From Fremontodendron californicum (taxonomy: Eukaryota; Streptophyta; Magnoliopsida; Malvales; Malvaceae), in contig JAULJL010000033.1 of assembly GCA_030761205.1 (NCBI GenBank), positions 2,170,001 through 2,234,000 of the forward strand: a stretch of DNA of 64,000 nt, given 5' to 3'. Shown piece by piece: positions 49,501 through 61,797 of this stretch. The notes beneath the pieces were generated by a model that had not been told where the DNA came from, ran no database searches, and saw nothing but the letters and a program-made list of their open reading frames with translations. The stretch's first letter is position 1. Each line of letters begins with the position of its first letter. A program made the translations under genes and the position numbers.

Positions 49501-49731
49501 AAAATATATAAAGGAAATAACAAATGGATGATGAATGCATTTAAAAGTATTGGCCCCGGGATAATTGCAACCAAACGGTCTTTCATTGATTTCCTGGAAC
49601 TAAATACATCAAAGATAAAAGATCACTGCTTAAGATAATCTGATAATCTGTCTATCCTAATTTAAAATGCTATTATAAAACACCGGTACTATAGTAACTC
49701 CCTCGGATCTTGGATTTTTATTTTTATTTTT

Positions 49732-51481
49732 TTATGGTCCTCTTTTGATTGCCTTGCTCTTCAATCTGACCCCTACTTGTTCACGGCCCTTTGACATGTC
49801 AGCAGAAGCATCACCGTGTAAGCTTTCCTTAGCTTGTTTCTCCAGTTGATTGGCTCGGGCTTCCTCATGCTTTGCTCTCTCTTTCCAATAGTTATTCTCA
49901 ATCTTGAGGTTTTTGACCTCTTGCTCCCATTCCCCAGAAGTCTTGAGGGTCCCCTCAAATCTGAGCTCGAAGCCGTACCTCTTGTTCTCCAAGTGTAATT
50001 CCTGAAGGTCGCCCTTAGCAGTGTCCCTTTCTCTCTTGATCTTTTCCTTTTCTCTTTCTCGAGCTGATTCCCTATTTTTCATGTCCTCAAGCTCTTCTTA
50101 CAGACGGGCAATCTCTTTGCTCATTCGGGCCTTTTTTTTTTTTCGAATTCTGCCCTTGCAATTTCTTACTCTGATGGCATTTCCTTTGGTGGCAAACTTA
50201 AGAACTGGACCTCTTTTCCATCTGATGTCAACAACCTATCATGAACCCTCAATTCCCTCTATACCAGGTAATCAGGTGTGACGATGTCGGCATATCTAGC
50301 TACCTTCACCCAATAAGTTTCCTTTCATGCTACTACAATCTCACGTATCTTTCCCGAGTATCCATATTCCCCATAAGCAAATTCCAAATTACTAATGTCA
50401 TGGGTCGTAGGAGAAAACTGACGGGATTTCAATTGTCGTAGTACCCGCAGTGGTGTATAGCTCACTCCTACCCATACTCCTAATAATGGAACAGAAGCTC
50501 TATCTCCAGACTTGTACAATGTCGGCATAGGAGCTATCCATGGAGCTCTCCAAATTATCATCTCAGCCCCGATATTCCGAAAGATGTTTATCCATTGTTT
50601 CTCAGTTCTATTTTCAAGCCAATCCCTCTTAAGAAATTCCCCAATTAGTGCAAAAGACTTCCAATACGAGCGAAGAGGGAAATTCTCCTGTTTACAAAAA
50701 TGACTCTGAACCCATATGTAAAGAAGCTGTATACAACCTATAAAATGCCCTTTTCCTTCCCATCTACATAAATTAAGAGATCAGATTGTTTCTGCTATGA
50801 TTGTCGGGGCTGGGTTTATCCTCTGCTCAAGCCTCTCAAAAACATCAAATACCGCCACATCCACATATCCTAATATCTTTGGGAAGATAACTAAACCATA
50901 GATAGCCAGAGCAAAAATATTTCTGTCTCCTTACTTGAATGGACGTGAATTAAGGTCCGTAAAACATTCAATGAGATACAGTGACTTACCCTTTTCCGGA
51001 CAACATGGCTTTCGACCCAATTTCTTTCCACTCCCAGAATCTTAGACACCTTTTTCTTGAAACCCGAAGTCTTTGTATCCTTCAAATAAATACGGTTGGG
51101 AATAACATTCTCAATATGCAGCAAGGTTGAATATTCCTTTATGGTTGGAGTCATATCCTCTCGGTTGAAAGTAAAACACCGAAAAGCGGCATTCCAGAAT
51201 TGCACCACTGCCCGGATCACCTCACCACTGACCTTAACCTGAACTAACAGTGCTATGTCCCCATAAGTCTGAGTGAAGGCTTCTTTTTCCGATACGTTCC
51301 ATTGATTCAATATATCCATCAATTCCCGGAGATCATTTTGCTTGACAGTAAGATCAACCTCGGCTGGCAATACTGACAAATATCCCATTTTCAAACAATC
51401 CCCATTATCTTGTTGACCTTTCTCGGACTGTTTCCTAACCTCTAAATGCTTCTCAACCACTGAGACATTCTGACCTTCCAT
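49732..51481 (-). pseudogene. Element A ORF1 (DUF7745-like, coiled-coil C-terminus)
   Basis: This extra ORF precedes gag, as in Ogre elements. The N-terminal part (51481-50891, 196 residues) has FNREDMTPTIKEYSTLLHI, typical of the plant DUF7745 family. A frameshift near 50895 leads to YGLVIFPKILGYVDVAVFD in the next frame. A further segment with LLGVWVGVSYTPLRVLRQL and EFAYGEYGYSGKIREI lies at 50561-50325. The C-terminal 116 residues (50082-49732) are a charged coiled coil with many E-K-R heptads. Stops near 50325, 50167 and 50094 also break it. The function is unknown in Ogre elements; I do not assign one. Confidence 0.82.
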
Positions 51482-52495
51482 GGAAGCCCTTTTGGTTGAA
51501 TATTATCCCGAGACCAATAACCTTCCATGTGCAAAAATGATGACAAGAATGCAAAAAAAAAAAAAAAAAAAAACAACAACAACAACATCAAAAACAAAAA
51601 CAAAAAGAAAATGAATTAGTAACGGGAATAAATTCGAATAATACAAAAAAACAAGATATAATTCAAAACAATAATTATCCCTGAGGATGCCAACAAAATT
51701 TTGGCATTATAACACCCCTGGAACGAAACACCAATACTTATTACGGGCATTGTGATGTACGTTCATCATTGCCCGATTTTCAAAAATAAACTTATTCGAA
51801 AAGTAAAATAGAAGGTAAAAGGATTGGAAATATTCCTCCATGTGTTATTAACTTCGGGATATCTAATTGGAAATCTGACATGGCTTTTCCTAGGTTTCTT
51901 ATATGATGGTGAGTTAGTTCTAAAAGCCCGAAATTGTTCCTCACTCTCGCCGATGAAGGCTAGTAAGGCACCCTAATAAAAGCAGGTTCAATTCGTTAGA
52001 ATTTATTTCCCTAGCCCAAGCGGATTGTTAATCACGGAGGCTTAGGTAATTTAGTACTCAGGAAGTGTTTCACTAGCCCATGCGGATTGTTAATCATGAA
52101 GGCTTAGTTACTTTGCTCCCACCTAAAAGGATGGAACCCGGGTATAGGGCTCATGATATGCAAATGCACGTGTAGTGTCTGAGGAGAAACAACAAACCTT
52201 TCACCACCTATTCTACATCCCTTATTCTAAATGCCCCAACAAGGTTAAACAACCTAAATCATCAATTAAACAATAAATGAATATATGCACCAAAATAAGC
52301 AGAGAACAATTATAATATGTATGCATATGAATATGAACATTTTTAAGAGCATTTTATTATTTTCAAAATTCTCCTTATTTAAAAACATTGTGGGATTAAA
52401 ATTAAATACCAATTAAACCAACAAAACCGAGACTTTGATACCACACGACTAACTCTAGGCCTGACTCTCTAAAGTCCCCAGTGGAGTCGCCAAGC
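51482..52495 (-). mobile_element. Element A 5' leader and PBS
   Basis: This non-coding leader lies between the PBS (52475-52492, complement TGGCGACTCCACTGGGGA) and the ORF1 start. It contains a poly-A run with an ACAACAACAAC tract at about 51553-51590. It also has two paired blocks around GCGGATTGTTAATCA (52020 and 52083) that match the leader of the non-autonomous element at 5100-5280. Shared leader sequence fits a conserved packaging or translation role, which is inference. Confidence 0.82.
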
Positions 52496-54940
52496 TGTCG
52501 CAACCTAAAAAATAACAACTCTCATCGCAAGACTTTATATTCGTTAAGCGTGACATTAAAAAAACCGAGGAAAAATCGACTTAATTCCTATTGAAAAATG
52601 AAGGTTTTGAAAATGACCTTGAAAAAGACATGGAGTCGCCACCAATCTTTTTTAGCTAGGTGTGATCGGCCACCTATTAAAACCGATTTAGTAAAACATT
52701 TTAAAATTATTTAAAAACATTTTTAAAACCAATTTCAAGTCTGCGTTTTAAACCAGAGAAATCAAAGAAGCGGGTTCGAGACTCGATTACGTGTGGGGAA
52801 GGATTAGCACCCCCACAACGCCCGTATAAAATAGTACCTTATTAATCGTGTGGTATCTCAAGTCTCGGTAAAAAAGTCAGTTTTAAATTTAGTATTTGAA
52901 GTTAATTCCCAATTTAAAGAAAAATAATTCCATTTTTATTTGAAATTGATCCCAAATTTATAAATTCAAAATTTTCCTATATTCGCCACCAAATGTGGCA
53001 AAGTATAGAAATTTTTATTAGTTTGGAAAACTTTCCAAATCATTCTCGTTTTAAAGAAGATATTCCGTTATTAATGATAATTGATGATATCCTCCCCAGC
53101 AAACCCGGCAGAGAACTCATGAATTATTTTAACTCGGGAATATCTTTATTTTATTGAAAATCATTACCTCTTTCAAAACATTTTAAAAAATATGAATATG
53201 AATATGTGTGACATAAATAAAATGACATAGCAAAGTCTAGATAATATAATGCAACCTAAATGGTATGATATAATTTAAATGTCATAGCATATTCTAAATG
53301 AAATGAAATATCCTAAGTCATATGATATATTCTAAATGAAATGAAATAACCTAGGTAACATGATATATTCTATATGAAATGAAATATCCTAAGTCACATG
53401 ATATATTCTAAATGAAATGAAATGACCTAGGTAACATAATATATTCTATATGAAATGATATATCCTAAGTCACATGATATATTCTAAATGGAATAAAATG
53501 ATTTAAATGACATGGCAAATATAAATGATATGGCATATAACCTAAATGATATGAAATGGCATGAAACATAAAATAATGCTAACATATAATATGCATGAAA
53601 ATAAAAATAAAAATAATAATGCAAGAACATAGTATATGCTTAATAATATGACAAAAATAACTAAATAAAAAGCATAGGATATCATGAAATATTCAAAACT
53701 ATATAATAAACAACATAACATCAAAAATATCAACACCATGGAAATTATCATAGCAAAAATCACATATTATATAGTATGCATGAATATTGAAAATGCAATG
53801 CATGAGAATGTATTTTTTCCTTTAATTAAGGAAATCCGTATAGCTAAAAAGATATCCGGCTACCTTAGGAAAATATATCAAATTAAATATTCTAAAACAA
53901 AAAAAAAAACTTTGTGATTGTTTGAAAACTATTTTGGAAAAACTTAGATTTTAAAAAATAAAAACCTAGCTAAACCCTTTTTAAATGGCTCTAATTTCTT
54001 AATCTTAAAATCCTGGACTTCACAACCCTATACCCGAGGTTTATAAAATTATTTTTAGAGTTTAAAAAGACTTAGAAACTACCCTAAGACAGTAGCTAAA
54101 CTTCCTAATCAGTCCCCTCTAAGTAACTTAGCCAAAACAGAAAAATGAATTTTCTTTAAATTCAAATCTAACTCCATTGTCCAGTTTTAGAACACAATTT
54201 TTTAACCTATTTTTAAAAATTTAAAAAAATATAAAAACAATACTGGAGACTTAGAACATGTAAAACTACACGGGAAAAAATTGTCTTAATTTTCTGGTTA
54301 AAGATGACTACACATAAAAATCAGAAAAGTATGAGTACTGGGTGAAAAAACTGTTTTGCCAAAACACATTTTTTTGCCTTTGATAAAATGATTTAAAAAT
54401 CAAAGTAAAAATGTTGGAAACCTTCCTAAATACTCAAAAACAGTAGCTAACATTTTTGAAAAGTTAGAAAAAAATTGGCTAAGTAAAATAAAATCACAAA
54501 GGTAGAATAACCAATTTGACAACTCTTTAATTTTCCACAAGTACGCTCAAAATGAGCATGACTTTGAACCATTGATTGGTCTAAGTCATAAATCATTTGG
54601 CATGACATGAAATGCATGAAAATACAGCAAATATGATGCATGAAATGCATGATTTTAAACCTAAATGACATAGAAAATGCATGGCATCAATAAGATGACC
54701 TAGACCTAACATGAACTTGCATGGCATTTGATGCAACCTAGGTCTAAAATGCATGAAAATGAAAATACAACCTAAAACTAAAGAATGCATGGCAAATACA
54801 CAAACATACAGCATGCTTAAACAAAATACATAACAAAAAATCATGGAAATACAAACCTATCAACTAGCATAATAAAAATACACACACAAAGCTTAGAAAA
54901 GGGGGGTAATCGAATGATCAAATGAACATGGCATTTTCAC
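52496..54940 (-). repeat. Truncated 5' LTR of element A
   Basis: It starts TGTCGCAACC on the plus strand next to the PBS and follows the LTR at 24934-27340 for 2445 bp. It stops at GCATTTTCAC (54931-54940), where the intact LTR goes on. The next base already belongs to interior sequence equal to 31015 onward of element A. About 2.1 kb of the LTR is lost, including U3 and the TATA region. The 5' LTR could not drive transcription of A. Confidence 0.92.
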
Positions 54941-56061
54941 TAATCATCATTCAATCTTATAACAAACAAGATGTAATCTCAAGAATGTATGAAAGAAAAT
55001 ATGAAACAAGCAAAATGTCATGAAAAGGATAACCATAATTTATTGCAACAAATGTTTTTTAAAATTGTAAAAGTGAATATCAAGGATATAAGAGACAAAT
55101 GTAATGTTATAGGTTGTAGATGCCCCGGATGCGGAATATCTTGGACCCCTCCTTTTTTAAAACCATCTGAAATTTCTCTTGAACAAGCAATTTACTTGGG
55201 TAATCCCTCGGCTTTCGTAGTTACGTCAGACTGAGTTATTCCCCTTTCCTTTGATTTTCAAATATTTTCCCCTTTTTTACATGGAGCATTGATTAGAACT
55301 TTAATCAGTACTTGAGTCGCCCTTTGCAAGTTTTCAACTCAAGTGTCCTCCATTCGGTATTAAGTCGCCCTTTGCGGGTTTTCGGCTTAACCCTCTCCTT
55401 TTACATTCTTTTTTCATTTTCATTTTTTTTTTACCATGCATATGAGAATTCTAAATGCTTCCAAGGTAAAAATATCAATTCAAAAGATGGGAGAAATTCT
55501 GAGAATAACCTTTCAAATTAAATATCCATGCTTGATCAAAATGGGCTTTTAAAGTATGTAATGTAGGCCAATGCTCGGTTTTAGAAAGAAAGGATAAATA
55601 GGCCTAAAATGTGTTTAAGGGTAATTGGATCAAGGATCATTTCTTGAGGATAGTTCCTTCTTGAAACATTTGTCACTTCTTTTGGACTTTCTTTTCTTTT
55701 CTTTTCTTTTTTTATTTTTTTATTTTTTCTTTGTTGACTTTCATTTGACATTATTTGATTTCACATTTTTCGATGGCTTTCTTTTTGCCATGATTTTTTT
55801 TATTTTTCCTTGTATCTACCCTCCAGTGTAGAGGGTGATCCTTGATCAAGGTTTAAAGAAAGAAATAATTCCTAAGGCTTAAAGGGGTGACTAGAGATAA
55901 TTTTTTCTTAGTGAAAGGAATATGAAAGATGGCTATTCATCATATCAAGCATGAATATTCTCATTGAAAATCAATTCTTAAGGGAAATAGATATATAGAA
56001 TTTCCATTTTTACGCTTGGAATCAATCGAATTTCTATGTGCACAGCATCACACTTTTTTTT
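54941..56061 (-). mobile_element. Element B 3' untranslated region, truncated
   Basis: It matches element A 31015-31405 and then 36413-37153, without the solo LTR that splits A. It lacks the terminal tandem array, the 89-bp block and the PPT, which were lost with the LTR end in the deletion at 54940/54941. A T-rich stretch lies at about 55690-55730. No gene is seen. Confidence 0.85.
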
Positions 56062-57435
56062 TCAAGCATAATACTTCTTCAATTCATTAGCATTCACAGG
56101 ATTTCTAAAATCCTCCCCGTCCATCCGAGTTAAAATCAATGCTCCTCCAGAAAAAGCTCTTTTTACCACATAGGGTCCTTCCCAATTTAGAGCCCATTTT
56201 CCACGCAGATCCTTCGCTATAGGGAGGATTTTCCTCAGTACTAAATCTCCTTCCCGGAACTGTCTAGGATGAAACTTCTTGTTGTGGGCTCGAATCATCT
56301 TTTTCTGATACAACTGCCCATGACAAATCGCTTTCAATCTTTTCTCCTCGATGAGATTCAGCTGTTCGTAACGAGCTCTAACCCATTCTACCCCTTCTAG
56401 GCCAACCTCTATCAAAACCTTAAGTGAAGGGATCTCAACTTCAATAGGTACCACTGCTTCCATCTCGTATACCAAGGAAAATGGCGTTGCCCCTGTAGAT
56501 GTGCGAACTGAGGTACGAAATGCATGAAGAGCAAAAGGCAAGATCTCATGCCAATCTTTATACACATCAGTCATCTTCTCAACAATCTTTTTATGTTTTT
56601 GTTAGCTGCTTCTACTGCCCCATTCATCTTCGGACAGTAAGATGCCGAATTATGATGTGTTGAACTGAGTACACACTTCTCTCTCATCTTATTGTTCAAA
56701 TTAAGAGCATTATCTGAAATAATTCTTGCTGGCAATCCGTAACGACATATGATTTCTTTCTTAACAAATTTTCGTACCACTGACTTTGTTACATTCTCAT
56801 AAGAAGCAGCTTCTACCCATTTTGTGAAATAATCTATGGCCACCAAGATGAAACGATGTCTATTTGAAGCTTTCAGGATAATAGGCCCGATCATATCCAT
56901 TCCTTACATTGAAAATGGCCATAGTGAAGTCATGACATGCAATGGCGATGGCGACGCATGGATCTTATCTGTATATATCTGGCATTTATGGCACTTCCGA
57001 GAATAACTGATACAATCTCCTTCCATTATCAACCAATAATATCCTGCCCTCATAATCTGCTTAGCAAGCATGTGACCATTGGCATGGGTACCACATATCC
57101 CTTCATGAACCTTCTTTATGATTCTTTGAGCTTCGAGAGATCCGACACATCTCGATAAGACTTGATCTTTCTTTTTCTTGTAGAGAATCTCATTGTCAAA
57201 AACAAAACCTATTGCTAGCCTTCTCAAAGTCCTCTTGTCATTTTCTGTTGCCCGTTTTGGATATTGTTGACTCTTAATTTATTGCAAGATGTCGTTATAC
57301 CAAGGGAGACCATCTGCTTCTTCTTCGATACTCAAGCAATGGGCAGGAGACTCATATATACTCATCTTTATCGGCACAACTTCAGCCCCTTCATTCACTT
57401 TGAACATTGATGACAGAGTAGCTAGAGCATCCGCC
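56062..57435 (-). pseudogene. Element B integrase
   Basis: The zinc region (HEGICGTHANGHMLAK, then CHKCQIY) lies in 57227-56904. The core (GMDMIGP, IISDNALN, GAVEAANKN) lies in 56900-56571. The C-terminal domain with NWEGPYVVKRAFSGG ends in NANELKKYYA at 56062 (56574-56062). A stop between 56904 and 56900 replaces a Trp codon of A through two G-to-A type changes on the coding strand. A frameshift lies near 56575-56650. The C-terminal 170 residues are intact and show where pol ends. Confidence 0.91.
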
Positions 57436-57790
57436 ATTCGGTTTTCTTCTCGAGGAAAGTAATTGAAATTCACTTCTTCAAATTCCTCCAATAAACTCAA
57501 TATGAGTTCTCGTTATCAGATTAGCTTTGTATCTCGGGTTTCCCATTCTCCCCGTAGCTGGTATATCACTAGGGCTAAATCTCCGAAAACTTCCAATATT
57601 TTGATTTTTCTTTCCACTGCAGCACGAAGGCCTATAGTACATGCCCCATACTCAGCAGTATTATTTGTACAATCAAAATCCAATCTGGCAGTGAAAGGAT
57701 AATAATCTTCTTCTGGGGATATGAGCACTGTACCGATTCCATGCCCCATGGCATTAGATGCGCCATCAAAGTACATTTTCCATACTTTAT
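57436..57790 (-). pseudogene. Element B second (archaeal-type) RNase H, aRNH
   Basis: The first three acidic sites are visible in order: YFDGASNAMGHGIG, CTNNTAEYGA and GDLALVIYQL (in 57786-57516). The last is in ENRMADALATLSS (57500-57279 frame). A TGA near 57516 interrupts between the third and fourth, where A has an Arg-type codon. This copy shows the domain better than A. It is followed by integrase, as in other Tat elements. Confidence 0.9.
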
Positions 57791-58247
57791 TCTTTAGGGG
57801 AGCCTTATCTGCTTGGGAAAAATAAATCAAATCTTCATCTGGGAAGTCAAAGTTCAACGGTTTATAATCTTCCACTGCCGGACTTGCTGTGAATTCAGCC
57901 ACTGCACTGCCTTTGACAGCTTTCTGACTTACATATACAATGTCGTACTCTGACAACAAAACTTGCCATCTTTCCATTCTCCTTGACAAAGGAGGTGCTT
58001 CCAACATGTATTTGATTGGATCGAGCTTGGCCATTAACCACGTTGTGTGGTACAACATGTATTGTCTGAGTCTTCGAGCAGTCCAAGCTAAGGCACAGCA
58101 CAACTTTTCTACCAATGAATACTTCAGCTCATAATCTGTGAACTTCTTGCTGGGGTAGTAAAATGCTTGTTCTTTCTTCCCTGTCTCATCATGTTGCCCC
58201 AAGACACAACCCATGGATCTCTCAAATACTGATAGATATAGTATCAT
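57791..58247 (-). pseudogene. Element B first RNase H / connection domain
   Basis: It is open from LYLSVFERSMGCVLGQHDET to VSQKAVKGSAVAEFTAS, in one frame with aRNH. The first catalytic Asp of classical RNase H is not seen, as in A. A stop at 58248-58250 separates it from RT (a Lys codon in A is a TAA here). Confidence 0.86.
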
Positions 58248-58250
58248 TGG

Positions 58251-59512
58251 TTAATCCGAAACAGGTGGCATTAATACTGGTGGGTTTGATAGATAATGCT
58301 TAACCTTTTCAAAAGCGATCTGGCATCCTTCATCCCATTCTCCCAAATCACATTTTTGAAGTAACTTAAATATTGGATCACATTTGTCGGTTAACTGAGA
58401 AATAAACCGAGCAATGTAATTCAATCTCCCTAGAAAACTTCTTACTTCGTTTTTAGTATAAGGTGGTGGCAAATTCTGAATGGCTTTTACTTTATCCGGG
58501 TCAATCTCAATTCCTCTTTTGTTGACGACAAAACCTAGCAATTTTCCCGAGATGACTCCAAAAGTGCATTTTGCCAGATTTAGCTTGAGTCGAAACTTTT
58601 TTAGTCGTTCGAAGAGCTTTTTAAGATTCGTAATATGCTCCTCTTCTCCTTCTGACTTTGCAATCATATCATCAATATGGACCTCAATTCCCTTATGCAT
58701 CATATCATGAAACAAGGTCACCATGGCTCTCTGATATGTTGCCCCAGCATTCTTCAACCCAAATGGCATTACCTTATAGCAGAATGTTCCCCACATTATG
58801 ACAAATGTGATTTCTCCATATCTTCCGGTGCCATCTTAATCTGATTATATCCCGAGAATCCATCCATGAAAGAAAATAAAGAACTCTTCGCCGTATTATC
58901 CACCAGAGTATCGATATGGGGCAAAAGGAAATTATCTTTAGGGCTTTCCTTGTTCAAATCTCTGTAATCAACGCACATCTGCACCTTGCCATCCTTTTTT
59001 GGTACTAGAACAATATTTGCCACCCATTACGGATATTTTTCCACTTCTAAAAATCCAGCATCAGATTGCTTGTTCACCTCATTTTTTATCTTTAACAGCA
59101 TGTCCGGCCTCATTCTTCTTAACTTTTGCTGAATTGGCTTGCATTCTGGCCTTAAAGAGAGTTTATAAACCACAATATCTTGATCCAACCCTGGCATGTC
59201 TTGGTAAGACCATGCAAATACATCCATATATTCTTAGAGGAAAGCTATCAATTCACCCTTTATTGATGATGACAATGAAGTCCCGATTTTGACCTCCTTT
59301 ACTCCTCACCATTTCCCTGATTTATCATTTCCAATAATTCCTTATGAGGAAGTACTTGTTTCTCCTCTTGTTCTAGTTTCCTTAATAAGTCCAGAGGTAA
59401 ACCATAATCCTCAGTATCTTCGTCGACCTCAAAATCATCCGTGCAAATGAGTCTTTCAAAATCAATTTCAGAATTACTGACAGGAAGGTCCTCATATTCC
59501 GCATCCGTACAC
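58251..59512 (-). pseudogene. Element B reverse transcriptase with post-intron linker
   Basis: The exon begins CTDAEYEDLPVSNSE (59512). The linker holds the EYMDVFAWSYQDMPGLDQ segment, typical of the region before RT in plant gypsy elements, and ECKPIQQKLRRMRPDM. RT fingers and palm follow: ANIVLVPKKDGKV, FMDGFSGYNQI, the MPFGLKNAGATYQRAMV helix, and HIDDMIAKS (the YxDD box with His in place of Tyr) near 58680. The end has VRSFLGRLNYIARFIS. Frameshifts occur near 59300 and 58815 (one A lost relative to A). It is uninterrupted by insertions, unlike A. Confidence 0.91.
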
Positions 59513-59730
59513 CTGTAAATAGGTGGAGAAGAAACAATATAGGAAAATATATATAATAAAAGAAAAATAAATAGCATAAATGAAAGAATATGGACACATC
59601 AATATGAATAAAATGCACCGTGCTTGTTATTTATGGAATGAAAATGTTTAAACAAAAAGCCCATTACAGAAAAAAAAAACTCTTAATTTCTCTGGGTAAA
59701 GATAATTAAGATTGTTTTTTAAAGTATTAC
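59513..59730 (-). other. Putative gag-pol intron of element B (218 nt)
   Basis: Donor AA/GTAATACTTT (59730) and acceptor ATTTACAG/G (59513) match the sites of element A. Splicing removes the TAA at 59727-59729 and joins the FKSIL frame to CTDAEYEDL in phase. The interior is T-rich near the acceptor on the coding strand. It is supported by two copies and by known Ogre biology, not by RNA data. Confidence 0.77.
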
Positions 59731-60821
59731 TTTAGAATAGACTTAAAAACTATGGGCAACTCAGTCGCACTCCAATTGGTCAGTCTATATCCTGATGGAC
59801 AGGGTCGCACCATCCAGTTCGCATTGTCACTTTCCATTCCTTCCTTCCCATTCATGCAAATCACCATATTCTGTATCTGCCCACTCTTATTCACATGGAA
59901 CTTTTCAAAAGCTTGCTCGATCATTATGAGTACTTCTTCTGAATTCTTTTATCTGAATAGAAAACTAGTAGAGCGAAAACGATGAAGGATTGGTGGGAAA
60001 GTCATAGGCTCCCACTCAATATCCATACCCGCGAGACGGGTCATCCTCTTTTGTCGGTTCTTTTCAACTTGTTTCCTCTTCTAATGGGCTTTTAGAAGAT
60101 ACCCTAAGCCAAACCGATCTTTCTTTCCCACTACTTCCATTGCTCGGGCCATCCCTTGAAGATATTTTCTAAGACCTTTTCCAGCCTTGCAGCCCTTTCC
60201 CACTATAGTTCTTACTCCCAGCCTTGTGTTCTTGGAAAACCTTGATTTTGGAATTTTTCGTCTTTCAGCGACGAAAACCTCATTTACGAATTCCAAAGAC
60301 CGAAAGGAACATTCTACGGCATCTTCATTAGGTTCAACGTAAGGAAATTCAGTAGATCCAGAGGCTATTATGTCCTCTTCTCCTGATACAGTGACCAAAC
60401 GCCCCTCCATCACAAATTTCAGCTTTTGGTGGAGAGATGAGGGTACAGCCCCTGCTGAATGTATCCACGGCCTTCCCAACAAGCAATTATAGGATGGATT
60501 AATATCCATGACCTGAAAGTTCATCGTATAGGTGCATGGGCCTATCTCCAGAGGAACCTCAATAGTTCCCATTACCTCTCTCCTGGTACCATCAAAAGCT
60601 CTGACTACTGTACAACTCGGTAGCATATAAGAAATATCAATTGGCAACTTAGACAGGGTTGCCAGGGGCATTACATTTAATGAAGAACCATTATCCAGAA
60701 GCACCCTTGGTAGTATATGCCCCTTGCAAGTGGTTGTTATGTGATAAAGATCCTTTGTGGACCCAATACCATTGGGTGGTATTTCATCATAACTGAAAAT
60801 ATATATGATCGTCTGCCGCAA
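59731..60821 (-). pseudogene. Element B protease and G-patch
   Basis: The 246-residue open stretch 60821-60081 contains VLLDNGSSLNVMPL (active-site box D-N-G-S), VRAFDGTRREVMGTIEVP and CLLGRPWIHSAGAVPSS. The G-patch-like GKGCKAGKGLRKYLQGM and FGLGYL follow. A TAG at 60081 replaces a Glu codon of A. The same frame continues with another stop near 59950 into 59924-59727 and up to the intron donor. It is the middle of the Gag-Pol polyprotein. Confidence 0.89.
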
Positions 60822-61797
60822 TGTTTCCCACCAGTTTGGCTAATTTTTCTATCGATATGTTGTTAGCCACATATGCCTGATTCAACGCTCTCAATAGGGC
60901 ATTTTTGTGTGGCTCCGAGTTTAATAGCAAAGATAAGATGGCGATTCTTGCTGGCAGACGCTGCAATTGCTCAACCACACTATACTCACTATGTTTTATG
61001 AACTTCAAAAACTCGCAAGCCTACTTTTCATTCACTAGCTCTTTTATCTTGTTAACCGGGGCTAATCCCCTTTCTGCTTCTTTTGACAAATCCATCTCAA
61101 TATGTATTGGTTTAGCTGCTTTCTTCCCTTTGTCCATTCCTCCATCCTTTCTTGTTGATCCCTGTTCAACAGCCTCAAGGGCATAACACCTTCCACTTCG
61201 TGTTAAGTGCCCCGCACCTATAATATCTTGCTGACTTGAAGACCCTAGCATAACCATGCTGCAGTCATATTTCCATGGTGCAACTTTGTTTTCCTTGTAT
61301 GAAAAAGAATAAGGCAAATCTATGATTAGCTTAGGCATAATTTCCTCAATAATCGGAGTAGTCTTCTCTAGTTCATCGTAATAAATGATCAAAGGTCTTT
61401 CTATTTCGTAGCCAGTCGCATTCTCAACAACCTTTACTTCATCCTCTATTTCTTCATAAAACTGGGCTTCCCCCTCATCTATCATCTTTTGGACTTTAGC
61501 CAGAAAGTCCTCGCATTCTTGTATGATATGACCTTTACATCCATGGAACGGGCACCAATCCTCCACCCTGTTTGCAACAATTTTTAAACTATCACCATCC
61601 TCCACCATTCCTGGCTTTACCATTTCGACCCACACATTTATCATTGGAGTCTTGACTTCACTGACATATCTTTTCAACCTTCTTTCTTCCCCTGTCAATA
61701 CTATATTTACCCGATTCTCAGCATGATCGGGAAACGGATTTCCTACTATATTCGGCCCATTCTTTGTCCTTAACTTCACCACCACAGTATTAATCAA
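60787..61797 (-). pseudogene. Element B gag C-terminal part and linker with zinc-finger-like motif
   Basis: The frame 61797-61021 (258 residues) carries WCPFHGCKGHIIQECEDFL, a C-x2-H-x4-H-x4-C motif, and an acidic region with EEIEDEVKVVENA. A TAG just after NEK (61021) is likely a former Gln codon, as the same frame continues to 60787 with LLLNSEPHKNALLRALNQAY. A frameshift near 60800 leads into protease. It is probably a nucleic-acid-binding end of Gag. Confidence 0.84.
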
